DNA of 64,000 nucleotides, taken from NCBI GenBank assembly GCA_020635725.1, contig JACJZF010000007.1:124001-188000 (forward strand), in the 5' to 3' direction. The DNA is from Flavobacteriales bacterium. GTDB lineage: Bacteria; Bacteroidota; Bacteroidia; Flavobacteriales_F; PHOS-HE28. The position numbers were made by a program, and so were the translations under genes. Under the pieces are notes generated by a model. That model was not told the origin of the DNA, searched no databases, and was given only the letters and a program-made list of their open reading frames with translations. Positions 17,554 to 25,516 of this stretch are shown one piece after another (positions within the stretch are counted from its first letter, which is position 1; every line of letters starts with the position of its first letter).

Positions 17554-20175
17554 TCAGAATCCCCCCACCCCCGGCCCCGCCGCCACGCCTTGGTTGAGGT
17601 GCACGGCCAATGCGGCCTCGTTGGGAATCATCACACGGCGTGCCTTGCTGCCCTCGAAGGGACCGAGGATGCCGGCGGCTTCCAGTTGGTCCACGATGCG
17701 GCCCGCGCGGTTGTACCCGAGCTTGAGCTTGCGTTGGATGAGCGAGGTGCTGCCCTGCTGGGTCTGCACCACCAGGCGCGCGGCCTCCTCGAACATGCTG
17801 TCGCGCTCGCCGTCGTCCAGGTCGCTGCCGCCTTCGCCTTCCTCCATGGGCGGCTCGGGTAGGAGCAGGGCATCGGGGTAGCCGCGCTGGTTGCCGATGA
17901 AGGCCGTGATCTCGTCCACCTCAGGGGTATCAACGAAGGCGCACTGGATGCGGATCAGGTCGTTGCCGGTGCTCAGCAGCATATCACCGCGACCGATCAG
18001 CTGGTCGGCACCGCCGGCATCGAGGATGGTGCGGCTGTCAATCTTGCTCGTTACGCGGAAGGCGATGCGCGCCGGGAAGTTGGCCTTGATGGTGCCGGTG
18101 ATGATGTTGACGCTGGGGCGCTGCGTGGCGATGATGAGGTGGATGCCGATGGCGCGCGCGAGCTGCGCGAGACGTGCGATCGGTGTCTCCACCTCGCGGC
18201 CCGCCGTCATGATCAGGTCGGCGAACTCATCCACCACCAGCACGATGTAGGGGAGGTAGCGGTGGCCGTTCTCCGGGTTCAGGCGGCGGCTGATGAACTT
18301 GGCGTTGTACTCCTTGATGTTGCGCACCTGCGCATCCTTGAGCAGCTCGTAGCGCTCGTCCATCTCGATGCACAGGCTGTTGAGCGTGGCAACCACCTTC
18401 TTGGTATCGGTGATGATGGCTTCGCCGTCGCCGGGCAGCTTGGCCAGGAAGTGGCGCTCGATCTTGTTGAAGAGGGTGAGCTCCACCTTCTTCGGATCAA
18501 CGAGCACGAACTTGATCTGGCTCGGGTGCTTCTTGTAGAGCAGCGAGACGAGGATGGCGTTGAGGCCAACGGATTTGCCCTGACCCGTTGCACCCGCCAT
18601 GAGCAGGTGGGGCATCTTGGCCAGGTCGGTCACGAAGGTCTCGTTGCTGATGGTCTTGCCTAGCACGATGGGCAGATCCGCTGTGCTGTTCTGGAACTTC
18701 TCGCTGGCCACCACGGCGCGCATGCCCACTACCTGCGGCTTGCTGTTCGGCACTTCGATGCCGATGGTGCCCTTGCCGGGGATCGGCGCGATGATGCGGA
18801 TGCCGAGGGCGGCGAGGCTCAGGGCGATGTCGTCCTCCAGGTTCTTGATCTTGCTTATGCGCACGCCCGCCTGCGGGATGATCTCGTAGAGCGTGACGGT
18901 AGGCCCGATGGTGGCCTTGATCTTCTCGATGCCGATGTTGTAGTGACCGAGCGTCTGCACGATGCGGTCCTTGTTCATCTCGAGTTCCTCCTTGGTCACG
19001 GTGATCTCGCCCGTGCCATGGTCCACCAGCAGGTCCAGCGGCGGCAGTTCGTAGCTGCTCAGGTCGAGCTTCGGGTCGTACTCGCCGAACTCCTTCAGCT
19101 TTGCCTCGATCTGGTCCTCGGTCAATGTGGCCTCTTCCGGACGTGCCTCCACGCTCATGCCGTTCAGCTCGCCGCTGAAGCCCTCCACGCCACCGATCAC
19201 CGGCGATAGCACCGGCTCCACTACCTCGGTGGGCGTGGTATCCAGTTCGAGCGAGGGCCCGGTCTCGGCTTCCGCCTCGGCTTCTTCCTCCACGGCACCT
19301 TCCACCTCCAGTTCCAATTCCTCAGATTCCTCAACCTCCAACCCCTCAACTCCCAACCCCTCACCCCCCAACCCCTCAACGGCCTCTTCAGCAAAACCGC
19401 TGTCCTGCCAATCCTCCTTCATGCGCACGCCGGCCTTCACGGTCTCCATCTCCTCGGCCACCGGTTCGGCCTCTTCGGTCTCCTTGCGCGCGAAGAGCGC
19501 GCCCACCCAATGGAAGGGCAGGTTGAAGGTGTATACCGCGAAGGCCGCTGCCGCGAACACGAGCAGGGCGCCCGCGCCGAAGTTGCCGAGCAGGGTGGTG
19601 AGGTTGCGCGTCATCACCACGCCGAGCCCGCCGCCGAGGAAGCTGTACTCGCCGCGGAAGAAGTAGCCGAGAAGGGCGGGCACCCACACGAGCGCCATGA
19701 CGGTCCAGCCCAAGGTGCGGCGCGGGGGCAGCAGCCAGGTGCCCAGCAGGATGCGCACCCCGGCCAGGAAGCTCCACACCGGCAGGGCGAAGGCGGCCAG
19801 TCCGAACCACACGTGGATGAAACGGTGCGCGCTGATGGCGCCGAGCTTGCCGAGCCAGTTCTCGGCGCGCAGGTCGGTGCTGAAGATCTCCCACCAGCCG
19901 CGACTCATCAGGTCCTGATCGAGGCGCCAGGTGAAGAGGAAGCTGGTGAAGGCGGTGAGCAGGAAGAGGCCGCCGAGCGTGAGCATCAGGCCCAGGACCT
20001 TGTGCGTGCGCTCGTCGGTGAAGAAGGCTTTGATGCGGGCGATGCGTCCCGTGCCTTCGGAGGCGGCGGCCGACTTGCGGCTGCGACGGGGCTTGGGGGC
20101 GGCTTCCTCAGCGGGTTCCTCGCGGAGGCGGTTGCGTTTCTCGTTGGCCAAGGGCAAAAGGGGCTTCGCTCGCAC
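17554..20175 (-). CDS. ftsK: DNA translocase FtsK/SpoIIIE
   Basis: An 873-residue septal ATPase that pumps chromosomal DNA during division. Four membrane helices at about residues 60-225, an acidic low-complexity linker at about 235-330, then the motor: Walker A GATGQGKSVGLNAILVSLLY, Walker B IVLVVDEFADLIM, and a C-terminal gamma winged helix (STSLIQRKLKLGYNRAGRIV). The start is uncertain: GTG at 20175, or TTG at 20151 giving MANEKRNRLREEP; there is no ATG before the first membrane helix. The linker includes GLGGEGLGVEGLEVEESEE, encoded by a repeat also seen between genes. The final 97 bp are duplicated at 16957. Confidence 0.97.
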   Translation of the reverse strand: MRAKPLLPLANEKRNRLREEPAEEAAPKPRRSRKSAAASEGTGRIARIKAFFTDERTHKVLGLMLTLGGLFLLTAFTSFLFTWRLDQDLMSRGWWEIFSTDLRAENWLGKLGAISAHRFIHVWFGLAAFALPVWSFLAGVRILLGTWLLPPRRTLGWTVMALVWVPALLGYFFRGEYSFLGGGLGVVMTRNLTTLLGNFGAGALLVFAAAAFAVYTFNLPFHWVGALFARKETEEAEPVAEEMETVKAGVRMKEDWQDSGFAEEAVEGLGGEGLGVEGLEVEESEELELEVEGAVEEEAEAEAETGPSLELDTTPTEVVEPVLSPVIGGVEGFSGELNGMSVEARPEEATLTEDQIEAKLKEFGEYDPKLDLSSYELPPLDLLVDHGTGEITVTKEELEMNKDRIVQTLGHYNIGIEKIKATIGPTVTLYEIIPQAGVRISKIKNLEDDIALSLAALGIRIIAPIPGKGTIGIEVPNSKPQVVGMRAVVASEKFQNSTADLPIVLGKTISNETFVTDLAKMPHLLMAGATGQGKSVGLNAILVSLLYKKHPSQIKFVLVDPKKVELTLFNKIERHFLAKLPGDGEAIITDTKKVVATLNSLCIEMDERYELLKDAQVRNIKEYNAKFISRRLNPENGHRYLPYIVLVVDEFADLIMTAGREVETPIARLAQLARAIGIHLIIATQRPSVNIITGTIKANFPARIAFRVTSKIDSRTILDAGGADQLIGRGDMLLSTGNDLIRIQCAFVDTPEVDEITAFIGNQRGYPDALLLPEPPMEEGEGGSDLDDGERDSMFEEAARLVVQTQQGSTSLIQRKLKLGYNRAGRIVDQLEAAGILGPFEGSKARRVMIPNEAALAVHLNQGVAAGPGVGGF
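17556..17652 (-). repeat. ftsK 3' end (copy B, part of the intact gene)
   Basis: Partner of the copy at 16957-17053; the offset is 599 bp. See ftsK and the findings. Confidence 0.9.
19318..19386. repeat. CTCAACCCCCAACC-type repeat inside ftsK
   Basis: Five near-copies of a 10-15 nt unit (CTCAACCTCCAACCCCTCAA and variants) within the ftsK linker. The same wording occurs between genes at 34771-34924. Confidence 0.6.
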
Positions 20176-20267
20176 GCGCGGGCGATGCTCCGAAGGTCGC
20201 GGCGTGCCTTAGGCGAACGGGCCGCGCGGGGGCGGTAGTATCAACAGGCGCGTGTGGGTGGTGTCCC

Positions 20268-20350
20268 CGTGCGTCATTCCGGAGGCCGGGCGAGCCAGCC
20301 TGCCGCAGGCAGGCGCAGCTCGTGGGACCCGGTCATCCGGAATCTCTCGA
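20268..20350. repeat. Palindromic intergenic repeat with CCTGCCGCAGGCAGG core
   Basis: Bounded by CGTCATTCCGG on the left and CCGGAATCTC on the right, with an inner perfect stem CCTGCC-GCA-GGCAGG at 20299-20313. Looks like a non-coding dispersed or MITE-like element between ftsK and the next gene. Confidence 0.5.
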
Positions 20351-20395
20351 ATGGTGTAATGCGGCGAAAGACCGGAAACGCAGTGCCCGGACGAG

Positions 20396-20430
20396 ACACC
20401 GGATAGCCCGCTCCGCGGAGCTTCCGGTGT
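20396..20430. repeat. Nested palindrome ACACCGGA...TCCGGTGT
   Basis: Outer arms of 8 bp pair perfectly (20396-20403 with 20423-20430) around a 12-bp palindrome GCTCCGCGGAGC at 20410-20421. It lies 14 nt past the end of the 20444 gene and could act as its terminator, although no T-run follows. Confidence 0.5.
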
Positions 20431-20443
20431 GACGTTCAAGGAA

Positions 20444-21142
20444 TCACATCGAGAAGGTCCCCAGCACCTCGGCCAGCTCGTGGTGAAGCACGGGCGGCGC
20501 CACGCTCTCGTGGTCGGTCTTGGGCGCGAACTTGCTCTGGTCCACTTTGCCGGGGGTCACCACGGTGGCGTCGAGGTGCATGCGGATGCCGTTCTGCACC
20601 ATGTCGTAGCGCAGCAGCACGCCGGGCACCTCGGCGAAGGGCCCGAACCAGTTGGGGTCGTCCATCTGGATGCGGTCGGTGTACCAGAGCTCGATCTCGT
20701 TCTGCTCCAGCCGATTGAAGATGGCCACGGCCTTGCGGCACGGGTAGCCCGCAATGGTGTCCACGTCGTTGGTGTAGAGGATCGTGGCCGTGCCGTAGTC
20801 TGCGTTGAACAGGTCCATGTCGCGCGGCTTCAGGTGGCTCACGATGCGCTTGCCCATCATGCTCATGTGGTAATCCATACTGTGGCCGTCGTTGTCCACC
20901 TGCATCATGGTGCGGAAGATGCCCATGCCCGCGCTGAGCTCGGCTACCTGCTTATGCTCCGTGAAGGAGAGGGTGGTCTTCTCCGGCAGCATGCCCGCCA
21001 TCAGCCCGTTCGGGTCGTAATCGGGGAAGGTGAGGGCGTACTCGATGGTGCCCTCGGACACCTTGGGCTGGAGCAGGCCGGTGCCGCAGCCGAGCATGAG
21101 CGATGAACCGGCACTGAGCAGCAGGAGATTGCGTAGAAGCAT
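20444..21142 (-). CDS. Lipoprotein, DUF4412/GLPGLI-like
   Basis: A 232-residue predicted lipoprotein: signal MLLRNLLLLSAGSSLMLGC with lipobox Cys at about residue 19. The mature part reads as an exported beta-rich domain (SEGTIEYALTFPDYDPNGLM; DTIAGYPCRKAVAIF; IELWYTDRIQ; GVLLRYDMVQNGIRMHLDA). The order 'GYPCRKA - W(Y/V)T - P - P..L..Y' is typical of Bacteroidota DUF4412/GLPGLI proteins of unknown role. Start at 21142 chosen for the signal; ATG 21154 is four codons upstream. Confidence 0.78.
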   Translation of the reverse strand: MLLRNLLLLSAGSSLMLGCGTGLLQPKVSEGTIEYALTFPDYDPNGLMAGMLPEKTTLSFTEHKQVAELSAGMGIFRTMMQVDNDGHSMDYHMSMMGKRIVSHLKPRDMDLFNADYGTATILYTNDVDTIAGYPCRKAVAIFNRLEQNEIELWYTDRIQMDDPNWFGPFAEVPGVLLRYDMVQNGIRMHLDATVVTPGKVDQSKFAPKTDHESVAPPVLHHELAEVLGTFSM

Positions 21143-21397
21143 GGTGGTCGTCATCGAAGTGGGCTTTGCAACGGCTAACCCGGATAGCTTGTTTCAATGC
21201 GGCGGTCGGCCTCGGTCAGTTGGATTCCCTAGGGCCTCAGCTCGCAGAATGGATGCGCAAGAGGGTCCGACCCTGGCAGTCGGTCTCAGGTGCAGCGTGC
21301 GGTGGGTGTCCACGGCCAGCGCGGCCCGGCCCGAGCCGATAGTGCGGTGGCTGGCGTGGTGAGGGCCAGGGGCTTTGGCCGTGGTTGATCTTTGGCT

Positions 21398-21423
21398 CCA
21401 CCTTTCCATCAAGGGAAAGGTGG
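21398..21423. repeat. Perfect 10-bp inverted repeat
   Basis: CCACCTTTCC and GGAAAGGTGG around ATCAAG, 72 nt before the rocF start; no T-run. Could be a dispersed palindrome or a regulatory hairpin. Confidence 0.5.
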
Positions 21424-21483
21424 AATGGAATCAGGCGCTTCGTAGGGGCGTTCTCTTCCAATATCGCCCATCCGGCCCCCGAT

Positions 21484-21491
21484 TACCTTCG
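21484..21491 (+). promoter_or_regulatory. Putative -7 box TACCTTCG, 4 nt before the rocF ATG
   Basis: TACCTTCG-CCCC-ATG. If real, transcription would begin at or within the first codon, giving a leaderless mRNA. The same layout precedes pcm (51265). Confidence 0.45.
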
Positions 21492-21495
21492 CCCC

Positions 21496-22434
21496 ATGGA
21501 AGTGCGTTTGATCGAGGCCGCCTCGGAGATCGGGGCGGGCAAGCGGGGGGCGAGCATGGGCATGGCGGCTCTGCGGGTGGCCGCTTGGAAGCTGGGCAGC
21601 GAGCTCTTCGGCCATGCCGAGGAGAGCATCCTGCGCGATGAGAACGATGTGCTCTACGAGGACGACACCTCGCCCAACGCCCACCACATCGACGGCCTGA
21701 TCCGCTTCGAGAGCGACCTCGCGTACGAGGTGTACAAGTATCTGCGCAACAGCGTATTCCCCATAGTTGTAGGAGGTGACCATTCAATCGCAGTCGGCTC
21801 GGTCTCAGGCACCAAGATGGCCTTCCCGAACGAGCGCCTCGGGGTGGTATGGATCGATGCCCACGCCGACCTCCACAGCCCGTGGACGACCCCCAGCGGC
21901 AACGTGCACGGCATGCCGCTCTCCCTGCTCATGCAGATTGAGAAGAAGGGCCGCAACCGTCCGCGCGTGTACACCACCGACACCTGGGACCGCCTGCGGA
22001 AGATCGGCCTGAGCGAGCCCAAGCTCCTGCCGAGCGACCTAGTCTTCATCGCCCTGCGCGACTACGAGCCCGAGGAGGAGGCCATCATCAAGGAGCACAA
22101 CATCAAGGTCATCACCGTGGAAGAGTTGCGCAAGCAAGGCGCAGCTGCCGTGGTGAAGGAGACCCTGGGCTACCTCAGTGCTTGCGAGCGCCTGCATATC
22201 AGCTTCGATGTGGACAGCCTCGACCCCAGCATCTCGGTCGGCACGGGAACCCCGGTGCCCGGCGGCATCAACCTCGAAGATGCCCGCGCCCTGCTCAGCG
22301 GCTTCTGCTCCGACCCCAAGACCGCCACGCTCGATGTGGTGGAGATCAACCCGGCGCTGGACACCAACAACGCCATGGCCGAGGCGACCCTGAGCATCCT
22401 GGAGCCGCTGTTCCCGATCCTACGGGGGAGGTAG
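21496..22434 (+). CDS. rocF: Arginase (ureohydrolase family)
   Basis: A 312-residue manganese enzyme expected to hydrolyse L-arginine to ornithine and urea. Metal-ligand motifs are complete: GGDHS at residues 93-97, DAHADLH from 121, and SFDVDSLDP (Asp at about 237 and 239). The TGTPVPGG signature favours arginase or formiminoglutamase over agmatinase; arginase is best supported by the adjacent CtlX gene. The start at 21496 fits family N-termini and sits only 4 nt after a promoter-like box; 37 upstream codons of open frame are rejected. Confidence 0.9.
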   Translation: MEVRLIEAASEIGAGKRGASMGMAALRVAAWKLGSELFGHAEESILRDENDVLYEDDTSPNAHHIDGLIRFESDLAYEVYKYLRNSVFPIVVGGDHSIAVGSVSGTKMAFPNERLGVVWIDAHADLHSPWTTPSGNVHGMPLSLLMQIEKKGRNRPRVYTTDTWDRLRKIGLSEPKLLPSDLVFIALRDYEPEEEAIIKEHNIKVITVEELRKQGAAAVVKETLGYLSACERLHISFDVDSLDPSISVGTGTPVPGGINLEDARALLSGFCSDPKTATLDVVEINPALDTNNAMAEATLSILEPLFPILRGR

Positions 22435-22436
22435 GT

Positions 22437-22588
22437 CATGATTCCATGTGACCATGATTCCATGTGGCGATGACTCCATGTGACCATGTGGCCATGAGCG
22501 GAACGAGGTTGTCTGACGAAGATGGCCCAATGGTCACATGGCGGGTTGGCTGCGTGCGCAGCAGACATGGCCACATGGACTCATGATG
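22437..22588. repeat. Inverted array of CCATGTGACCATG repeats
   Basis: The left part repeats ATGATTCCATGTGACC and variants three to four times; the right part carries the complementary wording (ATGGTCACATGG, ACATGGCCACATGGACTCATGA). The arms could fold into a long hairpin. Its right end supplies the ATGATG start codons of ctlX. Confidence 0.7.
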
Positions 22589-23560
22589 CACTCCGCCTCG
22601 TCAGTCATTCTGGTACGTCCCACGGGCTTCGGCTACGACCCGGAGACGGCCGCCAGTAACGAGTTCCAGCAGCGGACCCCGGTGGATGACGCGCGCCGCG
22701 CCGCCGCCGAGGAGTTCGATGCCCTGCTCGAGGCCCTGCGCCAATGCGGCATCGGCATCACGGTGCTCGACCCGATCGACCCGGCAGCGCCCAACGGCGT
22801 CTTCCCGAACAACTGGTTCAGCACGCACGCCGACGGCACCATCGTGCTCTACCCCATGCTCACGCCCAGCCGCCGTGTGGAGCGCGACCCTGACCTCGCC
22901 CGCACCTTGGAGCGTGAAGGCTTCGCCGTGCGGCAGACCCTCGACTTCAGCGGCTGGGAGCACCATGGCCTCATCCTCGAAGGCACCGGCAGTCTCGTGC
23001 TCGACCGTGGGAAGCGTCGTGCCTTCGCCTGCCTCTCGCCGCGCACCAGCGAGAACGCGTTGGCAGCCTGGTGCGAGCAGCTCGGCTATACGCCCATCTC
23101 CTTCACCGCCACCATGGACGGCCGCATCAACGGCGCGCCCATCTACCACACCAACGTCATGCTCGCCTTGGGGCAGCGCTGGGCCCTGGTCTGCTTCGAT
23201 GCCATGCCGTACCCCGCCGAGCGCCAAGAACTGGAGGAGGAGCTGGCCCGCAGCGGCCGCGAGGTCATCGCCTTCGACCTGCCGCAGTTGTACCAGTTCG
23301 TGGGCAACGCGCTCGAGCTCGCTCCCAACCGTCCCACTTTAGCCGGTCATCGCGACCCGCGCGGAACGAAGCCGGAAGCAAGTGCTTCCGATGATGTGAT
23401 TCTCTTGAGCGAGACCGCCTTCCACGCCTTGAAGCCGCACCAGCGACTCGCCTTGGAGCGCCACGCCCGTCTAATCCCCGTGGCCGTGCCCACCATCGAG
23501 GCCATCGGCGGCGGAAGCGTGCGCTGCATGCTGGTTGAGAATTTCTTGAGCAAGAAGTAG
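22583..23560 (+). CDS. ctlX: Citrulline utilisation hydrolase CtlX / amidinotransferase family
   Basis: A 325-residue enzyme of the guanidino-group-modifying superfamily. Visible signatures: FPNNWFSTHADGTIVLYPM with the catalytic-site Asn/His region, ILEGTGSLVLDR (substrate Glu), THADG, and the C-terminal nucleophile Cys in GGGSVRCMLVENFL. CtlX-type proteins act on citrulline or arginine; with arginase next door a role in arginine/citrulline catabolism is likely. The start is ATG 22583 or 22586. Residues coded by 23346-23389 (GHRDPRGTKPEASA) look like an in-frame remnant of a dispersed repeat absent from typical relatives (inference). Confidence 0.85.
   Translation: MMHSASSVILVRPTGFGYDPETAASNEFQQRTPVDDARRAAAEEFDALLEALRQCGIGITVLDPIDPAAPNGVFPNNWFSTHADGTIVLYPMLTPSRRVERDPDLARTLEREGFAVRQTLDFSGWEHHGLILEGTGSLVLDRGKRRAFACLSPRTSENALAAWCEQLGYTPISFTATMDGRINGAPIYHTNVMLALGQRWALVCFDAMPYPAERQELEEELARSGREVIAFDLPQLYQFVGNALELAPNRPTLAGHRDPRGTKPEASASDDVILLSETAFHALKPHQRLALERHARLIPVAVPTIEAIGGGSVRCMLVENFLSKK
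23346..23389. repeat. Dispersed-repeat-like segment inside ctlX
   Basis: GTCATCGCGA, then GGAACGAAGC, then the perfect hairpin GGAAGC-AAGT-GCTTCC. The first two resemble the common intergenic GTCATTGCGA...GGAACGAAGC repeat wording of many bacteria. Confidence 0.4.
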
Positions 23561-23645
23561 TTGTCCGTTGTCAGTTGTCAGGCAGGGCTGAAGACCGCCG
23601 CTGCGACCTGACAACTCACAGCTGACAACTGGCAACTGACAACTC
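23561..23645. repeat. GTTGTC / GACAAC inverted repeat cluster before argS
   Basis: GTTGTC occurs twice on the left (GTTGTCAGTTGTCAGG), and its complement four times on the right (CCTGACAACTCAC, GCTGACAACTGGCAACTGAC). Starts directly at the ctlX stop codon. Closely similar wording occurs inside argS at 25171-25222. Confidence 0.7.
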
Positions 23646-23668
23646 CTATCCCCTTCCTTTGCCGCCCC

Positions 23669-25498
23669 ATGTTCCAGGACCGGCTCCAATCCCTTCTCGT
23701 CCCCGCCCTGCAAGGCGCCTTCCAGCAGCTCTTCGGCCACGCCATCGAGGCCAAGGCCATCGGTTTCCAGCAGACACGACCGGAATTCGAGGGCGACGTC
23801 ACCATCAACGTCTTCCCCTTCCTGAAGCTCAGCGGCAAGGGCCCCGAGCAGACCGCGCAGGCCATCGGCGAATTCCTGGTGAAGGAGGTCGATGTGGTGG
23901 AGCGCTTCAACGTGGTCAAGGGCTTCCTCAACATCGTCATCGCCGACAGCTATTGGCTCGGCTTTCTGAAAGAGGCTGGAGACCGCGACATCCTTCAGTT
24001 GGAACCGGTCAGTCCGAGCGGAGCGAAGGACAAGGTGATGGTGGAGTACGCCTCGCCGAATACCAACAAGCCGCTGCATCTCGGCCACCTGCGCAACATC
24101 TTCCTCGGCTACAGCGTGAGCCGCATCCTGAAGGCGGCGGGCCATGAGGTGGTGAAGGTGCAGGTGATCAACGACCGTGGCATCCACATCTGCAAGAGCA
24201 TGCTGGCCTGGCAGAAATTCGGCAACGGCGAGACGCCCGAGAGCAGCGGCCTCAAGGGCGACAAGCTGGTGGGCAAGTACTACGTGGAATTCGACAAGGC
24301 TTACAAGTCCGAGATCGACGCGTTGGTGGCCGCTGGCAAGTCGAAGGAGGAAGCGGAGAAGGAGGCGCCGATCCTGCTCGATGCGCAGGAGATGCTGCGC
24401 AAATGGGAGGCGAACGACCCCGAGGTGCGCGCGCTCTGGGAGAAGATAAACGGATGGGTGTACGCGGGCTTCGATGCCACCTATGCCCGTGCCGGCGTCG
24501 ATTTCGACAAGAACTACTACGAGAGCCAGACCTACGTGCTGGGCAAGGCCGATGTGCTCGAGGGCCTGAAGAAGGGCGTGTTCTACGAGAAGGACGGCGC
24601 CGTATGGGTGGACAACACCGCCGAAGGCCTCGATGAGAAGGTGCTGCTGCGCCGCGATGGCACCAGCGTGTACATGACGCAGGACATCGGCACGGCGATC
24701 AAGCGCTTCGAGGAGTACCCGGGCCTGAGCAAGCTCATTTACACGGTGGGCAACGAGCAGGACTACCACTTCAAGGTGCTCTTCATCATCCTGAAGAAGC
24801 TCGGCTTCGTCTGGGCCGATGAGCTCTTCCACCTCAGCTACGGCATGGTGGACCTGCCCAGCGGCAAGATGAAGAGCCGCGAGGGCACCGTGGTCGATGC
24901 CGACGACCTCATCGACGAGGTGGTGACCGAGGCGCGCAAGACCGGCGAGCAGTTGAGCAAGCTCGACGGCATGGGCGAGGCCGAGAAGGCGGCGCTCTTC
25001 GAGATGATCGGCCTCGCTGCGCTCAAGTACTTCCTGCTCAAGGTGGACCCGAAGAAGCGGATGCTCTTCGACCCCGCTGCCAGCATCGACCTGCAGGGGC
25101 ACACCGGTCCGTTCATCCAGTACACCTACGCGCGCATCAAGAGCCTACTGCGGAAGGCTGGAGAGTCGGCGGTTGTCTGTGCAGAGTTGTCAGGCCAAGC
25201 CGGACAACTGACAACGGACAAATCCTCACTTCTGTCCGAGGAACGCACGGTCATCAAGCTACTCCACCAGTTCCCGGCGGTGCTGAACGAGGCGGCCACC
25301 AAGCTTGACCCGTCGTCGCTGGCGAATCACGCCTACGAAGTGGTGAAGGCCTACAATAGCTTCTACCAGGCCATTCCGGTGATGAAGGAGGAGGACGAGG
25401 GCAAGCGCGCTTTCCGTCTGGCTCTGAGCGCAGCCGTCGCTGACACCACGAAGAAAGCGATGTGGTGCCTGGGCATCGAGGTGCCGGAGCGGATGTGA
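23669..25498 (+). CDS. argS: Arginyl-tRNA synthetase
   Basis: A 609-residue class I synthetase. N-terminal Arg-specific domain, HIGH-type motif in ASPNTNKPLHLGHLRNIFLG, KMSKS-like GKMKSREGTVVDADDLIDEV, and a DALR anticodon-binding C-terminus (NHAYEVVKAYNSFYQAIPVM). The start MFQDRLQSLLVPALQGAF is family-like; TTCCTTTGCCGCCCC precedes it directly, close to the leader of prfC. Between the catalytic core and DALR domain, residues coded by 25171-25222 (AVVCAELSGQAGQLTTDK) derive from a GTTGTC/GACAAC palindromic repeat identical in wording to the intergenic cluster upstream. Confidence 0.97.
   Translation: MFQDRLQSLLVPALQGAFQQLFGHAIEAKAIGFQQTRPEFEGDVTINVFPFLKLSGKGPEQTAQAIGEFLVKEVDVVERFNVVKGFLNIVIADSYWLGFLKEAGDRDILQLEPVSPSGAKDKVMVEYASPNTNKPLHLGHLRNIFLGYSVSRILKAAGHEVVKVQVINDRGIHICKSMLAWQKFGNGETPESSGLKGDKLVGKYYVEFDKAYKSEIDALVAAGKSKEEAEKEAPILLDAQEMLRKWEANDPEVRALWEKINGWVYAGFDATYARAGVDFDKNYYESQTYVLGKADVLEGLKKGVFYEKDGAVWVDNTAEGLDEKVLLRRDGTSVYMTQDIGTAIKRFEEYPGLSKLIYTVGNEQDYHFKVLFIILKKLGFVWADELFHLSYGMVDLPSGKMKSREGTVVDADDLIDEVVTEARKTGEQLSKLDGMGEAEKAALFEMIGLAALKYFLLKVDPKKRMLFDPAASIDLQGHTGPFIQYTYARIKSLLRKAGESAVVCAELSGQAGQLTTDKSSLLSEERTVIKLLHQFPAVLNEAATKLDPSSLANHAYEVVKAYNSFYQAIPVMKEEDEGKRAFRLALSAAVADTTKKAMWCLGIEVPERM
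25171..25222. repeat. GTTGTC / GACAAC repeat inside argS
   Basis: GTTGTCTG, GTTGTCAGG on the left and CCGGACAACTGACAACGGAC on the right form an imperfect palindrome; the reading frame of argS stays open through it. Confidence 0.65.
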
Positions 25499-25516
25499 GG
25501 CAGGGGGAATGCAGTT

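Larger units (their letters stand above)
21143..21495 (+). other. 353-nt intergenic stretch upstream of rocF
   Basis: Between divergent genes. It holds a perfect hairpin at 21398-21423 and a -7-like box directly at the rocF start (both listed). No small gene, tRNA or other repeat recognised. Confidence 0.6.
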
